DNA of 64,000 nt, taken from assembly GCA_024679565.1 (NCBI GenBank), contig JAIBDD010000001.1:87672-151671 (forward strand). The letters run 5' to 3'. The notes below the pieces were generated by a model. The model worked only from the letters and a program-made list of their open reading frames with translations, made no database searches and was not told the origin of the DNA. The translations under genes and the position numbers were made by a program. The DNA is from Bacteroidota bacterium. GTDB lineage: Bacteria > Bacteroidota > Bacteroidia > NS11-12g > UBA9320. This document shows positions 27,066 to 34,420 of this stretch, piece by piece; the first letter of the stretch is position 1, and each line of letters opens with the position of its first letter.

Positions 27066-27821
27066 ATGACTGTAATAATATTCATGCTGATTTTATGGTA
27101 TGGTGGATTGTTTTTTCAAACATTCTTTCTTCATAGATACGCAGCACATCAGATGTATACGATGTCTAAACCTGCCGAAAAAGTAGTGTTTGTTTTAACA
27201 TGGATTTTTCAGGGAGCCAACTATTTAAGTGCTTATGGGTACGGCATAATGCACCGTATGCACCATGCCTATGCAGATACCGAAAAGGATCCACACTCTC
27301 CCAAATTCGACAAGTCTTTGTTTGCGATGATGTGGCGAACAAAAAATAAATACCAAGAAATAAATCAGCAGTTGGTGCAAGTAGATGACAAGTTTACTAA
27401 AAACGTGCCTCAATGGCTGTGGTTCGACAAAATGGCAAGCTCTCGCATATCTAGGCTCCTTTGGGCAGCTGGATACATCACCTTTTTTGCATTCTTCGTT
27501 ACGGCTTGGTGGCAATGGTTGTTTCTTCCTATAGCGTTTTTTATGGCACCCATACACGGGGTAATCATCAATTGGTATGGGCACATTTATGGTTATGTTA
27601 ACTTCAAACTAAAAGACACGTCAAAAAATCTTCTTCCGTTTGATTTTTTAATGATGGGCGAAGCATATCACAACAACCACCACAAGAATGGTTCAAACGC
27701 TAATTTTGGGGTAAGATGGTTCGAAATTGACCCAACCTACCTCATTATGAAATTATTGCATGCCGTAGGGTTTATTAAATTGAAGAAGGCTTCAGCGAGT
27801 AGCAGTCCGGATGTGCGATAA
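27066..27821 (+). CDS. Membrane fatty acid (acyl-CoA/acyl-lipid) desaturase
   Basis: This 251-aa integral membrane di-iron desaturase has three histidine boxes: HRYAAHQ (HxxxxH), HRMHHAYAD (HxxHH) and YHNNHHKNG (HxxHH). Four hydrophobic segments flank them. It would introduce a double bond, probably delta-9, into membrane fatty acids and so adjust fluidity; regiospecificity is not readable. A 51-nt gap with a weak hairpin separates it from queE. Its stop abuts the stop of the convergent lipoprotein gene. Confidence 0.9.
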   Translation: MTVIIFMLILWYGGLFFQTFFLHRYAAHQMYTMSKPAEKVVFVLTWIFQGANYLSAYGYGIMHRMHHAYADTEKDPHSPKFDKSLFAMMWRTKNKYQEINQQLVQVDDKFTKNVPQWLWFDKMASSRISRLLWAAGYITFFAFFVTAWWQWLFLPIAFFMAPIHGVIINWYGHIYGYVNFKLKDTSKNLLPFDFLMMGEAYHNNHHKNGSNANFGVRWFEIDPTYLIMKLLHAVGFIKLKKASASSSPDVR

Positions 27822-28697
27822 TTAGTTCTCAAAGACCTTAATTGTGCCGTTCTCTGCGACTTCAAATGATTCGCAGTGACGATATGCAATAAAAAACCGA
27901 ATACCATGATGGTGGCCGTAATAAGGTCCTCCAGGATGTTTGGCAAACCAATCCATATTTAACCAAACATTTTGTGTTTTCAAATCTCTTCTCAAATAAA
28001 CAACGTCGCTAAATAATAACCCATAACGTTGCCTTATATAGTGCTTAATTGGTGTCAATGGTACTCTTCCTAAGTTGGCCTCTACAAAAGCGTGTCCAGC
28101 AGAATCGTTCCAAGCATAATTAAGTCTTACTTCACCTCCTATCGACATAATCATGGACCCAATAAGTACAGCAAAATCATCACAGTCACCAGTATAGTTT
28201 TGCTCAATAGATTCAGACGCTTTGGCTACGTAATTAAATTGAATAGGATCATTAATATACGTCCAGTTTTTTAGCGTATAGTCAAACAAATCGCACAACT
28301 GACCTATATTGTACTGTCCTGGATTATTAGCCGCAATTTGGATGGACGTATTTCTCACCAACGTAGATGTGTAGTCACATCCGTTTAATACTTTTTTGCG
28401 TTCTGGGGTGTCGTAACAAGGATCGGTTATCGGGACGCCATCAACGATTGGATTTTCCCGTTCAAATGAATTTACTGGTATTTTGATCGGTTTAGGTAGC
28501 AAGTGCTTCATTTGAAGTAAATGCTTCATAATCTCAGGATTGATAGGCTCTAACTGGGCATCTAAAAGCTGTTCTTTGAACGAAATACTATCAGACTTTG
28601 CGTCGCTCTCTTTTTGCTTTTCTTCTAAAAAACGACAAGAACAAATCGATACCACACAGGTAATCGAAATGATTGAATACAAAAAAAGTCTTGTCAT
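27822..28697 (-). CDS. Transglutaminase-like lipoprotein
   Basis: This is an exported lipoprotein (291 aa from ATG 28697). The longer reading frame to 28781 would bury the signal MTRLFLYSIISITCVVSI and lipobox CSC. The transglutaminase/cysteine-protease-like core holds Cys172 in GDCDDFAVLIGSM and His202 in DSAGHAFVEANLG, giving a plausible Cys-His pair, with an Asp likely nearby. The usual role of such domains in bacteria is peptidase or cross-linking activity; the substrate here is unknown. A TAGATTTG promoter element lies 25-32 nt upstream. The start region is divergent from the PhnA-domain gene. Confidence 0.8.
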   Translation of the reverse strand: MTRLFLYSIISITCVVSICSCRFLEEKQKESDAKSDSISFKEQLLDAQLEPINPEIMKHLLQMKHLLPKPIKIPVNSFERENPIVDGVPITDPCYDTPERKKVLNGCDYTSTLVRNTSIQIAANNPGQYNIGQLCDLFDYTLKNWTYINDPIQFNYVAKASESIEQNYTGDCDDFAVLIGSMIMSIGGEVRLNYAWNDSAGHAFVEANLGRVPLTPIKHYIRQRYGLLFSDVVYLRRDLKTQNVWLNMDWFAKHPGGPYYGHHHGIRFFIAYRHCESFEVAENGTIKVFEN

Positions 28698-28721
28698 GTA
28701 TTTTGGATATTTTGCTTTTGC

Positions 28722-28729
28722 CAAATCTA
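28722..28729 (-). promoter_or_regulatory. -7 element for the transglutaminase-like lipoprotein
   Basis: On the minus strand this reads TAGATTTG, a perfect TAnnTTTG. Predicted initiation near 28717 gives a leader of about 20 nt before ATG 28697, which supports that start over 28781. Confidence 0.5.
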
Positions 28730-28781
28730 ATCCATTCAAGTAAATAATCTTGCCTACTTTCGCCATACAAACAAGTGACAA

Positions 28782-29351
28782 ATGAGTTTATTAGAAGAAT
28801 TAAAATCAAGGAGTAACAATACCTGTGAATTATGCGCTATAGAAGGCGAAATTTCATCTTTTTTAGTTACGCCAAAAACAGAAGGACTTCCTGAAAACTG
28901 TGTTGCTGTTTGTAGCAATTGCAAAACTCAACTCGAAGACGAAAACGCGGTAGATCCAAATCATTGGAGATGTTTAAACGATAGCATGTGGAGTGAAGTG
29001 ACGGCTGTTAAAGTAGTCGCCTATAGAATGTTAACCCAATTACGTAACGAAGGTTGGCCGGTAGATCTTATTGAAATGATGTACATGGAAGATGATGAAT
29101 TGAACTGGGCCAAACGGGGAGTTTCGGATGGTACTGAAGTTATTCATAGAGACAGCAATGGTACAGCACTAAAAAGTGGCGACAGTGTTACTTTAATAAA
29201 AAACTTAAATGTTAAGGGCGCGAATTTTACTGCTAAACGTGGAACTGCGGTACGAAACATAAAACTGGTAGCAGACAACACCGACCATATAGAAGGCCGG
29301 GTGAATGACCAACAAATAGTTATTCTAACAGAATACGTGAAGAAAAATTAG
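28782..29351 (+). CDS. PhnA-domain protein with zinc-ribbon N terminus
   Basis: This is a 189-aa cytoplasmic protein. Residues 14-45 contain two Cys pairs (CELC and CSNC) typical of a zinc ribbon. The last 60 residues (SGDSVTLIKNLNVKGANFTAKRG to VILTEYVKKN) match the PhnA domain, an SH3-like fold often annotated as alkylphosphonate utilisation protein. PhnA itself is not required for C-P lyase activity, so the real role is unclear. A near-consensus TACTTTCG at 28755-28762 lies 20 nt upstream. A strong terminator follows. Confidence 0.85.
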   Translation: MSLLEELKSRSNNTCELCAIEGEISSFLVTPKTEGLPENCVAVCSNCKTQLEDENAVDPNHWRCLNDSMWSEVTAVKVVAYRMLTQLRNEGWPVDLIEMMYMEDDELNWAKRGVSDGTEVIHRDSNGTALKSGDSVTLIKNLNVKGANFTAKRGTAVRNIKLVADNTDHIEGRVNDQQIVILTEYVKKN

Positions 29352-29362
29352 GATAAACAACA

Positions 29363-29393
29363 GAGATGAATGCGATTAATTCATCTCATTTTT
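29363..29393 (+). terminator. Intrinsic terminator after the PhnA-domain gene
   Basis: A perfect 9-bp stem, GAGATGAAT (29363-29371) with ATTCATCTC (29379-29387), has a 7-nt loop and is followed by a run of five T. Confidence 0.85.
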
Positions 29394-29440
29394 ACTGAAA
29401 ATAATCGCTAAACTTGCAGCCTTATTCTAAGTATTAATCC

Positions 29441-30532
29441 ATGGCATTACAAGCAGGTATCGTCGGACTACCAAACGTAGGTAAATCAACGCTTTTTAAT
29501 TGTTTAAGTAACGCGCAAGCGCAAAGTGCAAACTTCCCGTTTTGCACCATAGAACCCAACGTTGGAACCATTACAGTTCCTGACGATAGGTTGTGGAAAT
29601 TAGAATCCTTGGTAAATCCTGAACGTGTGATGCCTACAACAATAGAAATTGTTGATATCGCTGGTCTTGTAAAAGGTGCTAGCAAAGGTGAAGGATTAGG
29701 AAACCAGTTTTTGGCCAATATTCGTAATACGAACGCCATTATACACGTGGTGCGGTGTTTTGACGATCCCAACATAGTGCATGTTGATGGCAGCATTGAC
29801 CCAGTGCGAGACAAGGAAATTATTGATACAGAACTTCAGTTAAAGGACCTCGAAACACTTGAGACTAGGATGCAGAAGCTGCATAAAATCGCCAAGTCAG
29901 GCGACAAAGCAGCGGCCAAGCAGGTTGAATTAATTGAAAAGGCAACAGCCCATTTAGAAAGTGGCAAATCCATCCGAAGTTTAGATATGGAATCGGATGA
30001 ATTGGAGTTAATGGAGACTTTCCAATTAATTACGTCTAAGCCCGTTATGTATGTGTGCAATGTAGACGAAGAGTCAGTGATATCAGGAAATGACTACACC
30101 AAACAACTGACGTCTTCCATTGATGAAAACGCAGAAATTCTTTTTATAAGTGCGGCTATTGAAGCTGATATAGCAACTATGGAGCGCGACGATCAGATGA
30201 TGTTTTTAGAGGAAATGGGCTTAGAAGTGAGTGGTGTTGGACGATTAATTAAATCGGCTTATCACCTTCTAAACTACTGCACCTATTTTACTGCGGGAGA
30301 AAAAGAAGTACGTGCATGGACTATCACAAAGGGAATGAAAGGACCACAAGCTGCGGGTGTAATCCACACAGATTTTGAGAAAGGTTTTATTCGTGCAGAA
30401 GTGATGGCTTATGACGACTTCGTTGAACATGGTTCAGAAGCAGCCTGCCGTGAAGTTGGCAAACTACGTGTAGAAGGAAAAGAATATGTGGTTAAAGACG
30501 GAGATATCATGCATTTCCGTTTTAACGTTTAA
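29441..30532 (+). CDS. ychF: Redox-regulated P-loop ATPase YchF
   Basis: This Obg-family ATPase (363 aa) binds ribosomes and has been linked to stress responses. It has G1 GLPNVGKSTLFN, G3 DIAGLVKGASKGEGLGNQFL, an N-x-D/E-type G4 replaced by the YchF form CNVDEES, and the C-terminal TGS domain (WTITKGMKGPQAAGVIHTDFEKGF to VKDGDIMHFRF). TAAACTTG at 29409-29416 is a one-mismatch -7 element. It converges on ferritin with 5 nt between stops. Confidence 0.96.
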   Translation: MALQAGIVGLPNVGKSTLFNCLSNAQAQSANFPFCTIEPNVGTITVPDDRLWKLESLVNPERVMPTTIEIVDIAGLVKGASKGEGLGNQFLANIRNTNAIIHVVRCFDDPNIVHVDGSIDPVRDKEIIDTELQLKDLETLETRMQKLHKIAKSGDKAAAKQVELIEKATAHLESGKSIRSLDMESDELELMETFQLITSKPVMYVCNVDEESVISGNDYTKQLTSSIDENAEILFISAAIEADIATMERDDQMMFLEEMGLEVSGVGRLIKSAYHLLNYCTYFTAGEKEVRAWTITKGMKGPQAAGVIHTDFEKGFIRAEVMAYDDFVEHGSEAACREVGKLRVEGKEYVVKDGDIMHFRFNV

Positions 30533-30537
30533 TTGTG

Positions 30538-31044
30538 CTATTCGCCTCCAGTGGTACCAGCCATGGTCTCTAAATCTCGATCGAAAAGATAGAGTCCACC
30601 CTTATCTGTACCAATCATTTTCAGTTTATCGTTAATTGTTCTGGCCAGGGCCTCTTCTTCAATTTGCTCAGAAACATACCACTGCATGAAGTTGTGTGTT
30701 GTATAGTCCTTTTCATTCAAGCACACATCCACCACATTATTGATGCTTTCAGTAACCATTACTTCGTGGTTAAGCAATTCTTCAAAAACATAGGTAATCG
30801 AATTGAACTCGACCGGTGGAGCATCAAGTGCTGGGATTATAGCAACTCCTCCCCTTTCATTGACAAATTTTACAAGCTTTAACATGTGCATACGTTCTTC
30901 ATCGCTGTGCGTATATAAAAACGTGGCTATCCCATTAAAACCTTGAGTTTCAGCCCATGAAGCCATGGCTAGGTAAAACTGTGAACTCGTTGCTTCCTTT
31001 TTAATTTGGTCGTTTAATGCGGTTTCTACTTTTTTTGATATCAT
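30538..31044 (-). CDS. ftnA: Non-heme ferritin
   Basis: This 168-aa four-helix iron-storage protein of the FtnA type oxidises Fe(II) and stores it in a 24-mer. Ferroxidase ligands are visible in QIKKEATSSQFYLAMASWAE (first Glu), HSDEERMHML (Glu and His) and the later LNHEVMVTESINNV and WYVSEQIEEEA. Length and composition are typical, with no targeting signal. A TATTTTTG element at 31062-31069 suggests a leader of about 13 nt. Confidence 0.95.
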   Translation of the reverse strand: MISKKVETALNDQIKKEATSSQFYLAMASWAETQGFNGIATFLYTHSDEERMHMLKLVKFVNERGGVAIIPALDAPPVEFNSITYVFEELLNHEVMVTESINNVVDVCLNEKDYTTHNFMQWYVSEQIEEEALARTINDKLKMIGTDKGGLYLFDRDLETMAGTTGGE

Positions 31045-31061
31045 TTCCGGTGTTCTTACTT

Positions 31062-31069
31062 CAAAAATA
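31062..31069 (-). promoter_or_regulatory. -7 element for ferritin
   Basis: On the minus strand this reads TATTTTTG, matching TAnnTTTG, with the last G 18 nt before the ATG. I see no iron-regulator (Fur-like) palindrome nearby. Confidence 0.45.
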
Positions 31070-31119
31070 ACACGTCAAACGTAATATGGTTGACGAAATG
31101 TTACAGTCTATAATCGGTC

Positions 31120-32313
31120 TTAATTAACAACAAACTTCAACCAAGATTGAGCACCGCCAGCTTTTGCACGACAGACGTACATACCAGCACTGCCAACAAC
31201 TCGTGACTTGTCAATAATTATTTCCTCCTGATGGTTCGTCGAATACACGTGTTCATATATTTTCACACCTGCCATGTTGTATATGCTTAAGACGATTTCA
31301 GTGTTTGTTTTTGATTCATTAACAATATGGATGTCAGTTTCAGAAATAGTTATAGTCGGCAGATTTGCATCTACCCTTTTTTGAGCAACCGAAACGTATT
31401 CATCTCCTCTACAAAAACGTAATACACTTACCGCTGTGCTGTCGGCGTTACTGTTGTTGTTTCCTCCAATGCTATATAGGCAGTCTCCAACCCGAACCAT
31501 ATTATGATAAGATCTTGCCGAATTCAGGTACGGACCCTGAGAATAAGCATCCTTTGCTATATCATAAATCCATGTGCCTGCGATATACCGGCCACTAGTA
31601 TAACCTCCTGTTATATAAATAGAATCTCCAAGAACTTCGGCATCTGGAGCGTGTAGCGATTTGGGCAACGCAGCAAGACTCGACCATGCATCAGTACTGG
31701 GATTGTATACGTGTGTTGCTTCACTAGCAGAAATGCTTCCACCGCCACCAAAACGATAAATTTTGCCATTATATGTAGTCATGCCGCTATACCAAAAGTT
31801 GTTATCTGGCAAATCATTATACTGTGTCCAGGTGCTGGTAACGGCGTTGAACACATCAACACGTTTCTTGTCTGGTTGGCCACTTAATACGTAAATACTG
31901 TCGCCTAGAACAGCCGTTTTATGGATGACTCTTTTAATAGGTACGTTGGGCAGTTTTGACCATGTATTTGTTTTAGGATCGTATGCATAATGATCATCAA
32001 GTCGAGTACCACTGTTAGGGTAGCCTCCACCAAAATAATGTAGTTTACCGTTGACTACTCCCCCACCTGGTTGCTGCGCTAAATACGGAACAGGAGCTAA
32101 AGTGTCCCAACTATCAGTTGAAGGTGAATACCGAAGATGTAAGTCTGTTGCACCGTTAACACCTCCCCCACCAACAACGTGTATTTTTCCGTCGATAACG
32201 TCAACTACCGGAAATGTTAATCGAGTAGGTAACGAATTTAGTTTTGTCCAAGACTGAGCAAATGTAGCTATCGAAAAACAGAGGAATACTAGAGTTAAAA
32301 ATATATACTTCAT
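31120..32313 (-). CDS. Kelch-repeat exported protein with T9SS type A sorting domain
   Basis: The start is ATG 32313 (MKYIFLTLVFLCFSIATFAQ), which gives a clean signal peptide; an in-frame start at 32388 would add 25 residues ahead of it. About six Kelch blades follow, each with a D/N-G-K-I/L-Y-x-x-GG core (IDGKIHVVGGGG, VNGKLHYFGGG, LGDSIYVLSG, YNGKIYRFGGG, LGDSIYITGG, VGDCLYSIGG). Together they form a beta-propeller, likely for binding protein or glycan. The tail (IVLSIYNMAGVKIYEHVY to GMYVCRAKAGG and WLKFVVN) is a type A sorting domain. A one-mismatch -7 element ends 7 nt before the start. Confidence 0.86.
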   Translation of the reverse strand: MKYIFLTLVFLCFSIATFAQSWTKLNSLPTRLTFPVVDVIDGKIHVVGGGGVNGATDLHLRYSPSTDSWDTLAPVPYLAQQPGGGVVNGKLHYFGGGYPNSGTRLDDHYAYDPKTNTWSKLPNVPIKRVIHKTAVLGDSIYVLSGQPDKKRVDVFNAVTSTWTQYNDLPDNNFWYSGMTTYNGKIYRFGGGGSISASEATHVYNPSTDAWSSLAALPKSLHAPDAEVLGDSIYITGGYTSGRYIAGTWIYDIAKDAYSQGPYLNSARSYHNMVRVGDCLYSIGGNNNSNADSTAVSVLRFCRGDEYVSVAQKRVDANLPTITISETDIHIVNESKTNTEIVLSIYNMAGVKIYEHVYSTNHQEEIIIDKSRVVGSAGMYVCRAKAGGAQSWLKFVVN

Positions 32314-32429
32314 TATACTCAAAGATGTAATAATATTATTGAATACGAATTCACGATAGCATTTAAGAATTGAGCGAAAGGCTTTCAATCTTTATGAATA
32401 ATGCATCGAAACATCACAAACACCCCTTT

Positions 32430-32459
32430 TTATAAACCTGTTGAACAACTTGTTTATAA
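32430..32459. repeat. 30-bp interrupted palindrome between Kelch gene and parE
   Basis: TTATAAAC (32430-32437) and GTTTATAA (32452-32459) are exact inverted arms, with an inner pair GTTG (32440-32443) and CAAC (32446-32449). In all, 24 of 30 bases are symmetric around one centre. It lies in the divergent intergenic region, 71 nt before parE. It has no T tract, so it looks more like a protein-binding site than a terminator. Confidence 0.55.
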
Positions 32460-32529
32460 GTAAACCGCTATCCACACTACAATCAAAAGCCATATTTATA
32501 TTTTCGGAAGTTCTATTAATCATAGCATT

Positions 32530-34389
32530 TTGGCGAAAGACATCATTTATAACGAAGACAGTATTAAGTCCCTTGATTGGCGCGAACATATACGGTTACG
32601 CCCAGGTATGTACATTGGCAAACTTGGCAATGGGTCAGCTGCTGATGATGGGATATATGTTTTATTGAAAGAAATACTTGACAACTCGATTGACGAGTTT
32701 GTTATGGGTAATGGCAATAAAATCGAGATTGACATAGATCAACGCGAAGTGCGCATTAGGGATTATGGTCGTGGCATTCCATTAGGTAAAGTAATCGACT
32801 GTGTTTCTAAAATCAATACCGGTGGTAAATACGACTCAAAAGCATTTCAAAAGTCGGTTGGCTTAAATGGTGTTGGAACAAAAGCAGTAAATGCGTTATC
32901 GGAGAACTTTAGAGTTCAATCGTTCAGAGACGGTATGTCAAAGCTTGTCGACTTCGAGCATGGGGTGCTTACAAATGAAGAAGACATTAAGACTGATGAA
33001 CCTAACGGTACATTTACGTCGTTCACTGCGGATTCAGGAGTCTTCAAAAATTATAAATTCATTAGTGATTTTGTAGAAAATCAAATATGGAACTACGTTT
33101 ATCTAAACGCTGGTCTTAGCATATGGTTTAATGGCAAAAGATACTTTTCGAAAAACGGTTTACTAGACCTGTTAACCAGAAAGTCTAATGAAGATCAATT
33201 AAGATATCCTATAGTTCATTTAAAAGGTGACGATATTGAGCTGGCACTAACCCACGACAGTCATTATGGTGAAGACTACTACAGTTTTGTAAATGGTCAA
33301 CACACCACGCAAGGTGGAACGCATTTAAACGCGTATAAAGAGAGTCTCGTTAAAACATTGCGTGACTTTTATGGTAAGAATTTTGAGCCAAGCGATATTA
33401 GAGCTTCTATTGTGACAGCCATAAGCGTGCGTGTGCAAGAACCTGTTTTCGAGTCACAAACCAAAACAAAACTCGGGAGCACCGATGTAGGACCAGACGG
33501 GCCAAGTATAAAAGCATTTATAGGCGACTTTATTAAAACACGCCTTGATAATTACTTACACAAAAACCCGCAAGCTGCGGACGCCATCTTAAAGCGAATA
33601 CAGCAATCTGAACGTGAACGGAAGGATATGGCAGGTGTACGTAAGATCGCAAAAGAGCGTGCAAAAAAAGCCAACCTACACAACAAGAAACTGCGTGACT
33701 GTAAAGTACATTTAGGTGATTCTTCAAAAGAAAGTAGACTGGAGACCACCTTGTTTATTACGGAGGGAGATTCTGCCAGTGGGTCCATTACAAAAAGTAG
33801 AAAAGTAGAAACACAGGCCGTTTTTAGCCTTAGAGGGAAGCCATTAAACTGTTATGGTTTAAGCAAAAAAGTGGTGTACGAAAACGAGGAATTCAATCTA
33901 TTGCAACATGCGTTGAACATAGAAGAAGGAATAGAAAACTTAAGGTACAACAACGTCGTAATCGCTACAGATGCCGACGTTGACGGTATGCATATACGTT
34001 TACTAATGCTAACATTCTTCCTGCAGTTTTTCCCAGACCTCGTTCGAGGCGGGCATGTATATATTTTAGATACACCTCTTTTTAGAGTGCGAAACAAAAA
34101 GGAAACAATCTATTGTTACAGTGAAGAAGAAAGAGTTGCCGCTATAAACAAACTGTCTAACCCAGAAATTACTCGATTTAAAGGTCTTGGGGAGATTTCA
34201 CCAAATGAGTTTGGTAACTTTATTGGGGAAAATATCAGGTTGGAGCCCATCATATTAAATGAAGAAACCTCTATACCGAAACTGTTGGAATATTTTATGG
34301 GTAAAAACACACCAGAACGCCAAGAGTTTATCATTGAAAACTTAAAAGTTGAACTTGACGCGCTTGAAGATGAGATGCAAGCCGCGTAA
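32530..34389 (+). CDS. parE: DNA topoisomerase IV subunit B
   Basis: This is the ATPase and TOPRIM subunit of topoisomerase IV, which decatenates daughter chromosomes. The GHKL ATPase has [20 protein letters not shown] and [12 protein letters not shown]; the TOPRIM domain has TEGDSASGS and [10 protein letters not shown]; the C-terminal block is [13 protein letters not shown]. At 619 aa it is ParE-sized, and parC follows at once, which favours ParE over GyrB. The start is TTG 32530 ([15 protein letters not shown]); no ATG is available in the conserved N terminus. Confidence 0.95.
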   Translation: MAKDIIYNEDSIKSLDWREHIRLRPGMYIGKLGNGSAADDGIYVLLKEILDNSIDEFVMGNGNKIEIDIDQREVRIRDYGRGIPLGKVIDCVSKINTGGKYDSKAFQKSVGLNGVGTKAVNALSENFRVQSFRDGMSKLVDFEHGVLTNEEDIKTDEPNGTFTSFTADSGVFKNYKFISDFVENQIWNYVYLNAGLSIWFNGKRYFSKNGLLDLLTRKSNEDQLRYPIVHLKGDDIELALTHDSHYGEDYYSFVNGQHTTQGGTHLNAYKESLVKTLRDFYGKNFEPSDIRASIVTAISVRVQEPVFESQTKTKLGSTDVGPDGPSIKAFIGDFIKTRLDNYLHKNPQAADAILKRIQQSERERKDMAGVRKIAKERAKKANLHNKKLRDCKVHLGDSSKESRLETTLFITEGDSASGSITKSRKVETQAVFSLRGKPLNCYGLSKKVVYENEEFNLLQHALNIEEGIENLRYNNVVIATDADVDGMHIRLLMLTFFLQFFPDLVRGGHVYILDTPLFRVRNKKETIYCYSEEERVAAINKLSNPEITRFKGLGEISPNEFGNFIGENIRLEPIILNEETSIPKLLEYFMGKNTPERQEFIIENLKVELDALEDEMQAA

Positions 34390-34420
34390 TTGATGTTAGA
34401 TTGAATAGGAAAGTAAAGTA

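Noticed and set aside
32468..32476. CTATCCACA, one base from a DnaA box, near parE
   Set aside because: A single near-match without a cluster of boxes or dnaA/dnaN neighbours does not support an origin.
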